Assembly: GCA_019358895.1 (NCBI GenBank)
Contig: JAHHIG010000009.1
Coordinates: forward strand, 1-64,000
Source: Tildeniella nuda ZEHNDER 1965/U140
Lineage (GTDB): Bacteria; Cyanobacteriota; Cyanobacteriia; Leptolyngbyales; Leptolyngbyaceae
DNA length: 64,000 bases
Direction of reading: 5' to 3'
Each line of letters begins with the position of its first letter. Position 1 is the stretch's first letter. The notes beneath the pieces were generated by a model. The model ran no database searches, was not told the origin of the DNA, and worked only from the letters and a program-made list of their open reading frames with translations. Made by a program: the position numbers and the translations under genes. This document shows, piece after piece, positions 56,465 to 64,000 of the stretch.

Positions 56465-56734
56465 TACACGATGACAAATAATACTCACGCTAAACGCTGA
56501 TGCACCTTCAACCTAGAGCGTTTTTTGCGCTGGTGAGATATGGGTAAGGGGCTTCAGCCCTTGTGCAAAGACGATTGTACTTTAGGAGTTGTACAGAAAT
56601 AACAGTATGGTACTGTAGCTGTCAGCCGTCAGTGAAAAGCCGATCGCTGATCCAAACGTGTGCCGTTATTGTTTAGCAAGCTCTTAGTCGCTCAAACAGT
56701 TCGACACCGCTCCTGTCAACGATCTGTTGTCTGG

Positions 56735-58162
56735 CTAGAGAATGTATGGAAATGATTGAAAGGATTCTTCCGCTGCCTGAGCACGATCAGCAAAAGATGA
56801 TGCTTCCTCGGTTCGCGCTTCGGCAATTCTGCCTTCATTGGCATCGGCACGTGGAAATGAGTGTAACGACTGGTTATGGTCGATCGCTAACGCACGGCGG
56901 CTCTGAGCATCGGGAAAGTTGGGTTTAATTTCCAACGCTTTGTCGTAGCTGGCAACAGCGGATTCATAATCGCCCAGGTGCCCTAACGCTGAGCCACGAC
57001 TGTACCAGGCAATGTGAAAGTCAGGGTTGAGGGTAATCGCGCGATCGTAGCTGGCAATTGCGTCCTCGTTTTGCCCTAGATGCCCCAGTGCAATGCCGCG
57101 ACAGTACCAGGCTTCGGGCATCTCTGGCTGAAACTGCACCGCTTTATCATAACTAGCGATCGCTTCCGTATATAGCCCTAACTTGCGAAAGGCAGAGCCT
57201 CGACTAAACCAGGCTTTGGCAAAACCAGAGTTTAGCTGAAGGGCGCGATCGTAACTGGCAATTGCCTCACGATAGCAACCAGACTTGTAGAGGGCGCTAC
57301 CCCAGTTATACCAGGCTTCGCGCAGGTTTGGCTTCAGCTCTAACGCTTGACGATAGCTCTCGATCGCGTCCTCGTACTGTCCAAGGGCATCAAAGGCATT
57401 GCCCCGGTTGTACCACGCTTCATAAAGGGTCGCGTTAACGGCTAAAGCTTTGTTGTAGCTATAAATGGCTTCTTCATGCCGTCCTAGCTTATGCAGCACG
57501 TTGCCCCGGTTGTACCAGGCTCCATACCATTCAGGTTTGATGGTTAAGACGCGATCGTAGCTACCAAGCGCTTCCCGGTAACGACCCATTTGATTGAGTG
57601 TGTTTGCACGGTTATACCAGGCATGAGAATAGTGTGGTCTGTAGTTAATCGCCTGGTCGTAGCTGTCTATAGCAGCATCATAGTGCCCTAGTTTGTATAA
57701 AATAATGCCCCGGTTATACCAGGATTTAGAGTAGTCTGGCTCAAACTCTAATGTCTTGTCGTAGCTCTTCAGCGCTTCTTCATAGCAACCCGATTTATCG
57801 AGCGCATTACCTCGATTGTGCCAAGCCTGATGGAAGTCTGGTCTAAGCTTGATCGCCTTGTCGTAACTGGCGATCGCTTCCTCATAGCTGTGCAAATTGT
57901 AGAGCGCCATACCGCGACTATTGAGGGCTTCTGGATAGGCGGGTTCTAGATCGATCGCCTGATTAAAACTAGCAACGGCTTCTTCGTAATGCCCTAATTC
58001 AGACAGCGCTACGCCACGAATGTGCCAAACGTGGTGCCAATCAGGGTGAAGCTGCAAGATGCGATCAAAGCTGAGTACAGCATCGTCAAAAGCCCCAGCT
58101 TGGCTGAGCTGTAGCCCTTGCTTTAATAAAAACTCTGCTTCTGAGTCCAGACGCTGATACAT
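56735..58162 (-). CDS. TPR-repeat protein, paralogue 3 (long)
   Basis: From the ATG at 58162 the product has 475 residues, almost all TPR units: about 13 copies of a 34-residue repeat (AWYNRGNVLHKLGRHEEAIY, SYDRVLTIKPEWYGAWYNRG). A short acidic tail follows (RTEEASSFADRAQAAEE). No signal sequence or enzyme motif is present. The consensus is the same as in the two smaller paralogues 2 kb downstream of it on the same strand, so the three genes form a family cluster interrupted by two unrelated genes. Confidence 0.9.
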   Translation of the reverse strand: MYQRLDSEAEFLLKQGLQLSQAGAFDDAVLSFDRILQLHPDWHHVWHIRGVALSELGHYEEAVASFNQAIDLEPAYPEALNSRGMALYNLHSYEEAIASYDKAIKLRPDFHQAWHNRGNALDKSGCYEEALKSYDKTLEFEPDYSKSWYNRGIILYKLGHYDAAIDSYDQAINYRPHYSHAWYNRANTLNQMGRYREALGSYDRVLTIKPEWYGAWYNRGNVLHKLGRHEEAIYSYNKALAVNATLYEAWYNRGNAFDALGQYEDAIESYRQALELKPNLREAWYNWGSALYKSGCYREAIASYDRALQLNSGFAKAWFSRGSAFRKLGLYTEAIASYDKAVQFQPEMPEAWYCRGIALGHLGQNEDAIASYDRAITLNPDFHIAWYSRGSALGHLGDYESAVASYDKALEIKPNFPDAQSRRALAIDHNQSLHSFPRADANEGRIAEARTEEASSFADRAQAAEESFQSFPYIL

Positions 58163-59070
58163 ATCAATTGCTTGACAAGAGATGATCATTGACGATGAGA
58201 GGCGATGAGGGCATCACGGCGACCTGAGCAACAAACAACAGAAAAAGCGGGGCATTAACTGGCAAAGGTGGCTGCTAACGGTTGACTCGCAGTACCGCGA
58301 TCGACATGGGGTTAGAAGAATTGGGCTAGAAGATTGAGCTGGGTACCCAATCAGTCAGTCGCTGTTGGTAGCAAGACTGAATAGCCCTTAAGGAATAAAA
58401 CCATTTGCTGGGCTGAGCCTTCATGCTTTATTGTAACGTGAGTTTGAGGTAAGGCTGGGGTGGTCGCCATCTGCTATCGGTAGCTTAGTGGTGTCAGAAA
58501 TAAGTAACCAAAATGAGCCTCAAGATGATCGACAAATACCTTTGGTCTATGTCAAGGTTTTACCTGTAAAAGTTTTTGCTGATGAGACAGGAGCGCCAAA
58601 ACAACAGCACTCTCACTGCTCCAGAACAGTTTGAGCAAAAGCCCCAAGAATGCAGTTAAAAACCAATTACGCGAGGTGGAAAACTGAACGCAGCAGCAGT
58701 TGTCGCACTTCAAGCAAACTATGAAGAAGTATGTATCTCCACAGGAGGATGTGATTGAAACTGATATTCCCGTATGAACAAGGTAAATCTTTCGATTGGT
58801 CAGCATGCAGTAGAAAAATTTACACAGTGGAGCACCGAGTCGTATGTTTGAGAGCCATTCTGTTACCGAATTCGGTGCATTCTAGACGTGAGGGATCGGC
58901 TTGAGAAAGGTTCTGATTGCTAACTTAAACTCCCTCACTGTCATCTTCTTAGACTAGCGCTGTTAAAGTTTAGGGTTGGTCAAAGGGAGAGTAGCCTGTT
59001 AAATATCCGGTAAGGACGCTGTACTTGGTCCTGTTTTTATTTTTATTGATAGAAGAGATCTTCAACGTGT
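58163..59070. other. Intergenic region, no gene recognised
   Basis: About 900 bp lie between divergent genes. A minus frame at 58552-58806 encodes 84 residues rich in Cys and Leu with no family match and was not accepted. No strong hairpin or repeat was seen. Confidence 0.5.
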
Positions 59071-60498
59071 ATGGGTAACTCAAAAATGCTTCGATCGCCA
59101 CGCTTAGCCTGGTTAGAGGGAGTCCGCATGGCAGCGGCAGTTTTGCTATTGCTCTACCATGCTCAGTTGCTCTTCACTGGCTATGCATATACACCGCAAC
59201 CAACGGGATTGGCTGACAACCTGCGTCAGTTGGTGACCCCTGTCGAAGGGGGTGCTGATCCAGGCTTGCTACTGCGCCTTTTGGGCATTCCAGGCTGGTT
59301 CGGGTTTCAGTTTGTGGATGTGTTTGTGCTCATCAGCGGTTTCAGCTTAGTGCTGTCATTGAAGGGGCAGCCGCTAGCCGTTGGCAGCTTTCTTAAGCGC
59401 CGTATTCTACGCATTCTATGGCCCTTCTGGACGGTAGCTTGGCTGTCTTATCCAGCACTGTGGGCGATCGGAGTTGCTACACACAGCTATATACCAAGCG
59501 TGTGGCATACCTTTGCTGGGGCAACGTTCCCATTGCTGTTTGATTACAGTGGCGAACTCCTGCTAGCCACGAGTGGTCCGTGGTGGTTTGTGCCCCTCAT
59601 TCTTAGCTTTGCACTCATTTTTCCGTTCCTGTGGCATCTGCTGCAACGGTGGGGAGCGGTTAATTTGATGCTGATAAGTACGCTGCTAACGGTAGCATAT
59701 CGAGCATTAGCGGTGTATAAGTTTGACGGTCACCCCACTTACGTCATTTTAGATACGCCGACCGACTGGCATCCATTCCTAATTTTCCTTGCCAAACTCA
59801 GTACTTTTGTACTGGGAATGGTAGTCGCACAGCTTTACATTCAGGGTAGAGGACCGCTTTTCTGGAAGCCTCAGCGAGCGTTGCTCTTGGGTGTGCCTAT
59901 TTATGCACTCGGCTTTGTTTGTCAGTTCTACCGGGCAGGTTGGGTGTTTGTGGACTTGCTCTTACCCATCGGTCTGACGCTTTGCTGTATGGTGCTTTTT
60001 CGCATCATTGCCCAACCCCAACCGATCGCCACTGTCCTTGTCTGGCTGGGTGCTCATAGCTACAGCTACTTTTTGATTCATAACTTTGTGGTCGATCGCA
60101 CGATCAGATTGGTTGTGCAGGATGATCTGTCTCTTTACTATTGGCTGCTCCCTGTGATGGTACTGGGAACGCTGATCTTGGCGGTTTTGGCAGATTATGC
60201 GAGTCCCCTGTTACAGCGCCTAACTGCTGCGCTACTCAGCGATCTGGACTATGTTTTAACACCGACAGCCGTGCGTCAGCGTCGGATTTGGAATCCACTG
60301 GTGGGCGATACAGTACTTTATAAAGGTACAGTGGGCTGGACAGTGCTAAAAGTCGAAAAACTACTGGATGAGCGAGAGTTCTTTTTGTGTCAAATCAGCG
60401 ATGGACAGCGATCGCTATGGGTGAATGAAGATGATTTGGAGCCTGCCGTAAAGCGGTCTCCTCCAGGGGAAGTCAGTAAAAACTCTGCCTTTTTCTAA
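59071..60498 (+). CDS. Acyltransferase-3 family membrane protein with C-terminal extension
   Basis: The 475-residue integral membrane protein has about ten membrane helices. The N-terminal acyltransferase-3 pattern is LAWLEGVRMAAAVLLLLYHA, with His in LYHA, then FVDVFVLISGFSLVLSL and a later HSYSYFLIHNFVV. Such enzymes O-acetylate or acylate extracellular polysaccharides. After the last helix a soluble 70-residue domain (WNPLVGDTVLYKGTVGWTVL, SLWVNEDDLEP) with an SH3-like, beta-rich look is added. It is followed 53 bp later by a GT2 polymerase gene on the same strand. The locus suggests a decorated exopolysaccharide. Confidence 0.88.
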   Translation: MGNSKMLRSPRLAWLEGVRMAAAVLLLLYHAQLLFTGYAYTPQPTGLADNLRQLVTPVEGGADPGLLLRLLGIPGWFGFQFVDVFVLISGFSLVLSLKGQPLAVGSFLKRRILRILWPFWTVAWLSYPALWAIGVATHSYIPSVWHTFAGATFPLLFDYSGELLLATSGPWWFVPLILSFALIFPFLWHLLQRWGAVNLMLISTLLTVAYRALAVYKFDGHPTYVILDTPTDWHPFLIFLAKLSTFVLGMVVAQLYIQGRGPLFWKPQRALLLGVPIYALGFVCQFYRAGWVFVDLLLPIGLTLCCMVLFRIIAQPQPIATVLVWLGAHSYSYFLIHNFVVDRTIRLVVQDDLSLYYWLLPVMVLGTLILAVLADYASPLLQRLTAALLSDLDYVLTPTAVRQRRIWNPLVGDTVLYKGTVGWTVLKVEKLLDEREFFLCQISDGQRSLWVNEDDLEPAVKRSPPGEVSKNSAFF

Positions 60499-60560
60499 GG
60501 ACGGCTGACGCTGCTGCAACGTTTGACACAACAGACCTTAATAATTGGAGGATGGCTAAA

Positions 60561-62039
60561 GTGAGGAACTGGACGGGCGATATCTCTAAAGTGGTTTACA
60601 CCCATGTTTTGCTAATTGGTGTTCCAACCATTTTCTACTATTGCTTGCGAGTAGGCGGAATGCCGTTGATTAGAATTCACATGGCGATCGCCACGTTTTT
60701 TCTCCTCAGCTCCCTGGTTATTTTTTTGGAAGCCACCAACGCGTTGTTTCGGCGTTTTGCGGTTAAAAACAAGCGTGCTGGTAACAGCCGGATGGCTCAG
60801 TTTAAACATTCCGCTAAGTCAGTGCTGGGCGTTGGCGGCAGTAACAGCCTCCCCGTAACGGATCCTCTACCACGCTGCTCTTTTTTGGTCGCTGCCTACC
60901 TGCCGAACGAGCAGGATATTATTCTCGACACGCTGAAGCACATTCTCAACAAAGTGCAGCGATCGTCAGCAGGGCTGGAGGTGATTCTTGCCTACAACAC
61001 GCCCGTCGATTTGCCCGTTGAAGACGATCTGCGACGGCTGGCACACATCCATCCGGAGTTACGCTTGCTGCGAGTGGACGGCAGCCACTCTAAAGCTGAA
61101 AACCTGAACGCCGCTCTACACATTGTGACTGGTGAAATCACCTGTATTTTAGACGCTGACCACCTCCCAGCAGCAGACTGTTTCATCCGGGCGTGGCGCT
61201 GGTTGGAGCATGACTATGATGTGGTGCAGGGGCGCAACATTATCCGCAACCATCGCCATAGTTTGCTGACGCTCAACATCGCGATCGAGTTTGAAACGCT
61301 TTACGGGGTTAGTCATGCAGCCAAGTCTTTTTTAACCGACTCCAGCATCTTCGGTGGTTCCAACGGCTACTGGCGCACAACGGTTCTACAGCAGATTCGC
61401 TTTAACCCAGCCATGCTGACAGAAGATATTGATGCTTCTATGAGGACTCTGTTAAGCGGCTACCGTATCCTGCACGATCGCAGTATTATTACAACCGAGC
61501 TTGCTCCTGCTGACTTCAATTCCTTTTGGTTTCAGCGCAAGCGTTGGGCGCAGGGTTGGCTGGAGGTCAGCTTTAAATACCAGCGTCGAGTTTGGAAATC
61601 CCACAACTTTACCCTATGGCAAAAAGTTTACTGGACGTATCTGCTCTATTTTTGTGTGCTCTATTCGCTGATTGCACTCCAAATCTTGCCGCTTATTTTG
61701 AGCCTGTTGCTTTATCAGGGCGATTTACCACCATCGGATAATCCTTTCCTTTGGTTCAGCACTGTAGTCACCTTTTCCAGCGGTGTTTATCAGACGCTGG
61801 TCACGATGAAAGTAGCAGCGGTGCGCTATCCAGTGATGTACTTTCTACAGCATGCTGTCATCATTTTCCTATACACCATCTTGAAAAACATGATTGCAGT
61901 TGTAGGGCTATACGACCACCTGAGTGGTCACAATAAATGGGTGGTTACGCCGCGTGGAAGCAAGAAAAAGCGTCTGCTCTCAACCCGCAAGCTTCCGGTT
62001 TTAGCGCCTACAGCAGCAGGGCTTGGGTCGGCAAAATAG
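60561..62039 (+). CDS. Processive GT2 glycosyltransferase
   Basis: The product has 492 residues from the GTG at 60561. An ATG at 60552 abuts the GGAGG at 60547-60551, which is too close for normal initiation, whereas the GTG is 9 bases away. Motifs are LAYNTPVD, DADHLPAADCF (DxD), MLTEDIDASM (ED), and QRKRWAQGW (QxxRW), so it should be a processive beta-glycan synthase like cellulose, hyaluronan or glucan synthases. N-terminal helices and four C-terminal helices flank the catalytic part. There is no PilZ domain. It is a paralogue of BcsA only by fold. The sugar is unknown. Confidence 0.92.
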   Translation: MRNWTGDISKVVYTHVLLIGVPTIFYYCLRVGGMPLIRIHMAIATFFLLSSLVIFLEATNALFRRFAVKNKRAGNSRMAQFKHSAKSVLGVGGSNSLPVTDPLPRCSFLVAAYLPNEQDIILDTLKHILNKVQRSSAGLEVILAYNTPVDLPVEDDLRRLAHIHPELRLLRVDGSHSKAENLNAALHIVTGEITCILDADHLPAADCFIRAWRWLEHDYDVVQGRNIIRNHRHSLLTLNIAIEFETLYGVSHAAKSFLTDSSIFGGSNGYWRTTVLQQIRFNPAMLTEDIDASMRTLLSGYRILHDRSIITTELAPADFNSFWFQRKRWAQGWLEVSFKYQRRVWKSHNFTLWQKVYWTYLLYFCVLYSLIALQILPLILSLLLYQGDLPPSDNPFLWFSTVVTFSSGVYQTLVTMKVAAVRYPVMYFLQHAVIIFLYTILKNMIAVVGLYDHLSGHNKWVVTPRGSKKKRLLSTRKLPVLAPTAAGLGSAK

Positions 62040-62206
62040 GGCTGGCATCTACACTCACGCATCATTAAACGTCAGACTTTGGTCACGCTAACGACCCATT
62101 TCTCAGCGTTTCAGGTGCCTAATTTAATGGTGGTTAACCAGCAATACTGTCGTGCGTTCAGCTAAGTCGGGCATTCTAGGCTGGAACGCAGAGTCATACA
62201 GCCGAA

Positions 62207-63337
62207 ATGAAGCAATCACAAAGGATTATTCCGTTGACACGCAGACGCTTTACCCACCTTACGATGTCAGGCGTTGCTTTCTTGATGTCTTTGAGCGCCG
62301 ATCGAGTACAGGCAACCATGTCGCGCTCTGAGAAAGCAATTCAGCCGATCGGTCTACGGCGACCATCCAACTTAGGCACGACCTTCAGCCAGCTTCAATG
62401 TCATTACATGGGCTTGGACTACCAGGAGACATTCCGTCAGATCTGTTCACTAGGTTTTAACCGCATCCGTCTGTGCAGCTACTGGCATGAGATTGAGCCA
62501 GCCGAGAACCAGTTCGATTTCACAGCGCTGGACTGGTTGCTAGAGGAAAGCCATCGGCACGGCATTGATGTCGTGCTGACCGTGGGAATGAAAGCACCAC
62601 GCTGGCCCGAATTTCACTTTCCCGATTGGTTACATGCTCGTCAAGACACCGCCACAAACCGGGCAGCAGTGGATCTCAATCCTGAGATTGCCGATCGCGC
62701 TTTGAACTTTACTCAGGCAGTTGTGAATCATGTGCGGGAGGCTCCGGCTCTCAAGTATTGGCAAATCGAAAACGAGCCGTTTACTCGCCTGGATATTACG
62801 GCTGGGCGCTATCTCAGCTATGACTTTGTGCGTCGGGAAGCAGCATTAGTCCGCTCGCTAGCAGCACCTAACCAGAAACTCCTAATGACAGCCGCTATTA
62901 GTCTGCCTGCTGCCGATTTGGCAGAGGACGATCGTGCCTTTCAGGAAAGCGTCAATATGGCAGACGCGGTAGGCATCAATGTCTACACCAAAGTCCCTGC
63001 TGGAAACTCACTCTTCTATTTACAGCCACTGCCGCCTTATTGGGAAAAGCTAAAAGAATGGCAGACTAGCCTTGCAACCAGCGACAAAGAAGACTGGATC
63101 GCCGAAGCGCAAGCAGAACCGTGGGAACCCAACCAGCTAGTAGCGATGGCGAAGGCAGAATACCCAAGCTGCACCCCCAAGCGTACCAGCAATCTAGTCA
63201 ACTCACTCACCGATTTGGGCTACAGCACAGTCATGCTGTGGGGCTGCGAATATTGGTATTGGCAAAAGAAAAACGATCGCAACCTTTGGTGGTGGACAAT
63301 GCAGCAGATTGTTCAAGCTTCAACGCTCAAAGCCTAA
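62207..63337 (+). CDS. Tat-exported glycoside hydrolase, GH-A clan
   Basis: The 376-residue protein begins with a Tat-type signal (LTRRRFTHLTMSGVAFLMSL). The body is a TIM-barrel glycosidase: FNRIRLCSYWHEIEPAENQF at its start, the acid/base Glu190 in WQIENEPF (the N-E-P block of clan GH-A) and a probable nucleophile Glu348 in WGCEYWYW. The nearest families are GH5-like or related barrels, and the substrate cannot be fixed. The location 167 bp behind the GT2 gene suggests it cuts that polymer during export or release. No cellulose-binding module is present. Confidence 0.85.
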   Translation: MKQSQRIIPLTRRRFTHLTMSGVAFLMSLSADRVQATMSRSEKAIQPIGLRRPSNLGTTFSQLQCHYMGLDYQETFRQICSLGFNRIRLCSYWHEIEPAENQFDFTALDWLLEESHRHGIDVVLTVGMKAPRWPEFHFPDWLHARQDTATNRAAVDLNPEIADRALNFTQAVVNHVREAPALKYWQIENEPFTRLDITAGRYLSYDFVRREAALVRSLAAPNQKLLMTAAISLPAADLAEDDRAFQESVNMADAVGINVYTKVPAGNSLFYLQPLPPYWEKLKEWQTSLATSDKEDWIAEAQAEPWEPNQLVAMAKAEYPSCTPKRTSNLVNSLTDLGYSTVMLWGCEYWYWQKKNDRNLWWWTMQQIVQASTLKA

Positions 63338-63475
63338 AGGCAGGAGTGATACTCGCCTTCAGCGCAAGCTTAACTGCTCGATTGAGCGCATAAGCGAGTG
63401 TTTTAATTGCGCTGGCGCTTGCTTCATTGCGCTTGTCCGCTTTGTAACGTAAGCGTTGTGCCACACTGCTAACCG

Positions 63476-64000
63476 TTACTGCCCTGGTACGATCGATGCT
63501 GGTGTCGTAGTCACCGCTGGCGTTATTACGGGCTGAACCTGAAGGACGGGAGTGCTAACAGTCGCGTTGACCGATGTTGGCTGCACTACTGATGTTGCAG
63601 GTGTGGGCGTGAGAAGAGCTGGAGCTGGTCGGGGTGCAGGTGCGGGTGTCACTGGAACCGATGGTTGAACAGGTGTCGTCACGATCGGTGCGGGCGTAGG
63701 CGTGACTGGAACCACTGGCTGAACTGGTGGGGTAACGATCGGTGCAGGCGCGGGTGTGACTGGAACCGATGGTTGAACAGGTGTCGTGACGATCGGCGCA
63801 GGTGCGGGTGCTGGCGTAACTGGAACCGATGGTTGAACAGGCGTAGTCACGATCGGCGCAGGCGCGGGTGTGACTGGAACCGATGGTTGAACAGGCGTAG
63901 TCACGATCGGCGCGGGCGCGGGTGTGACTGGAATCGCTGGTTGAACGGGTGTCGTTACCACCGGGGCTGGTGTCGTCGGAGTGGAAGGTTGAACGGGCAG
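63476..64000 (-). CDS. Proline-rich repeat protein, 5' end outside the window
   Basis: This minus-strand frame is open from its stop at 63476 to the window edge, so the gene is cut off at its N-terminal end. It encodes repeats of about 18 residues (APIVTTPVQPSVPVTPAP) and then a less regular Val/Thr/Pro tail ending ASIVPGQ. A GTG at 63961 is not a true start, because the repeat continues upstream. Proline-rich segments of this kind usually span the cell wall or link exported domains; no other domain is visible here. Confidence 0.75.
   Translation of the reverse strand: MPVQPSTPTTPAPVVTTPVQPAIPVTPAPAPIVTTPVQPSVPVTPAPAPIVTTPVQPSVPVTPAPAPAPIVTTPVQPSVPVTPAPAPIVTPPVQPVVPVTPTPAPIVTTPVQPSVPVTPAPAPRPAPALLTPTPATSVVQPTSVNATVSTPVLQVQPVITPAVTTTPASIVPGQ
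63651..63980. repeat. 54-bp tandem repeat in the Pro-rich gene
   Basis: Six units, beginning at 63651, 63705, 63759, 63819, 63873 and 63927, each start ACTGGAA(C/T)C. Five are 54 bp, and the third is 60 bp through an inserted Ala-Pro pair. All preserve the frame. The two copies at 63819 and 63873 differ at one base, indicating recent duplication. Confidence 0.9.

Noticed and set aside
58552..58806. 84-codon minus-strand ORF, considered as a transposase remnant
   Set aside because: No transposase motif, inverted repeats or target duplication could be seen.
63651..63980. Regular 54-bp repeats considered as a CRISPR array
   Set aside because: The units are contiguous, lack unique spacers and encode an in-frame proline-rich protein.

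Overview
The window is chromosomal DNA from a cyanobacterium, probably filamentous and Leptolyngbya-like, although the genus is a guess. The evidence is the dense scatter of the HIP1 octamer GCGATCGC and its core CGATCG through genes and spacers. The gene content also fits: a groES-groEL operon with CIRCE and K-box, a NadA of the cyanobacterial type, PAS/GAF hybrid kinases, DUF1574, PilB-like and TPR families. Many short tandem heptamer repeats and MITE-like hairpins lie between genes. No rRNA, tRNA or CRISPR array was recognised.

Layout. 0.7-5.4 kb: a STAS-domain protein and a REC-PAS-PAS-GAF-GAF-GAF histidine kinase. 5.7-7.3 kb: an AT-rich minus-strand module of three genes that contains no CGATCG. 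It encodes a free-standing colicin E3-type ribonuclease domain with all catalytic residues, a 108-residue possible antitoxin, and an ImmA/IrrE metalloprotease. 7.5-9.8 kb: groES-groEL under CIRCE and K-box control. 10-18 kb: a kinase-like protein with a degenerate ATPase end, nadA, a Rieske oxygenase, a DUF1574 gene that may be frameshifted, a priming sugar transferase and pgsA. 18-25.6 kb: an exported nucleoside-hydrolase-like protein, a PilB-type ATPase with an export-like N-terminus, a coiled-coil membrane protein and a lipoprotein.

25.9-36.6 kb: a five-gene cellulose operon. It has an OprB-like outer-membrane barrel, a TPR periplasmic protein, a GH8 cellulase (BcsZ), BcsB and BcsA with a C-terminal PilZ domain. 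The barrel and TPR proteins together look like a split BcsC. 36.85-38.95 kb: two apparent integron-type gene cassettes, a serine hydrolase and a RelE/ParE-like toxin-antitoxin pair. They are bounded by one complete attC-like site and one half site with matching boxes; no integrase is present in the window.

39-49.5 kb: a porin-like SLH fragment, a YbhFSR/HlyD-type ABC exporter with a divergent TetR regulator and a 12-bp perfect-arm palindrome between them, and a molybdate locus. The molybdate locus has a CopG-TOBE regulator, ModA and a fused ModB-ModC whose linker is made of intergenic-type repeats. 49.5-58.2 kb: a cyanobacterial protein of unknown function, a radical SAM/SPASM enzyme, three TPR paralogues, a PliG-type lysozyme inhibitor and a YdeI-family protein. 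59-63.3 kb: an exopolysaccharide-type group of acyltransferase, processive GT2 and Tat-exported glycoside hydrolase. The window ends inside a gene for a protein with 18-residue proline-rich repeats.

The most promising material for new biology is the E3-type RNase/ImmA-IrrE module, the attC-flanked cassettes, the split-BcsC cellulose operon and the membrane-anchored PilB-like ATPase.
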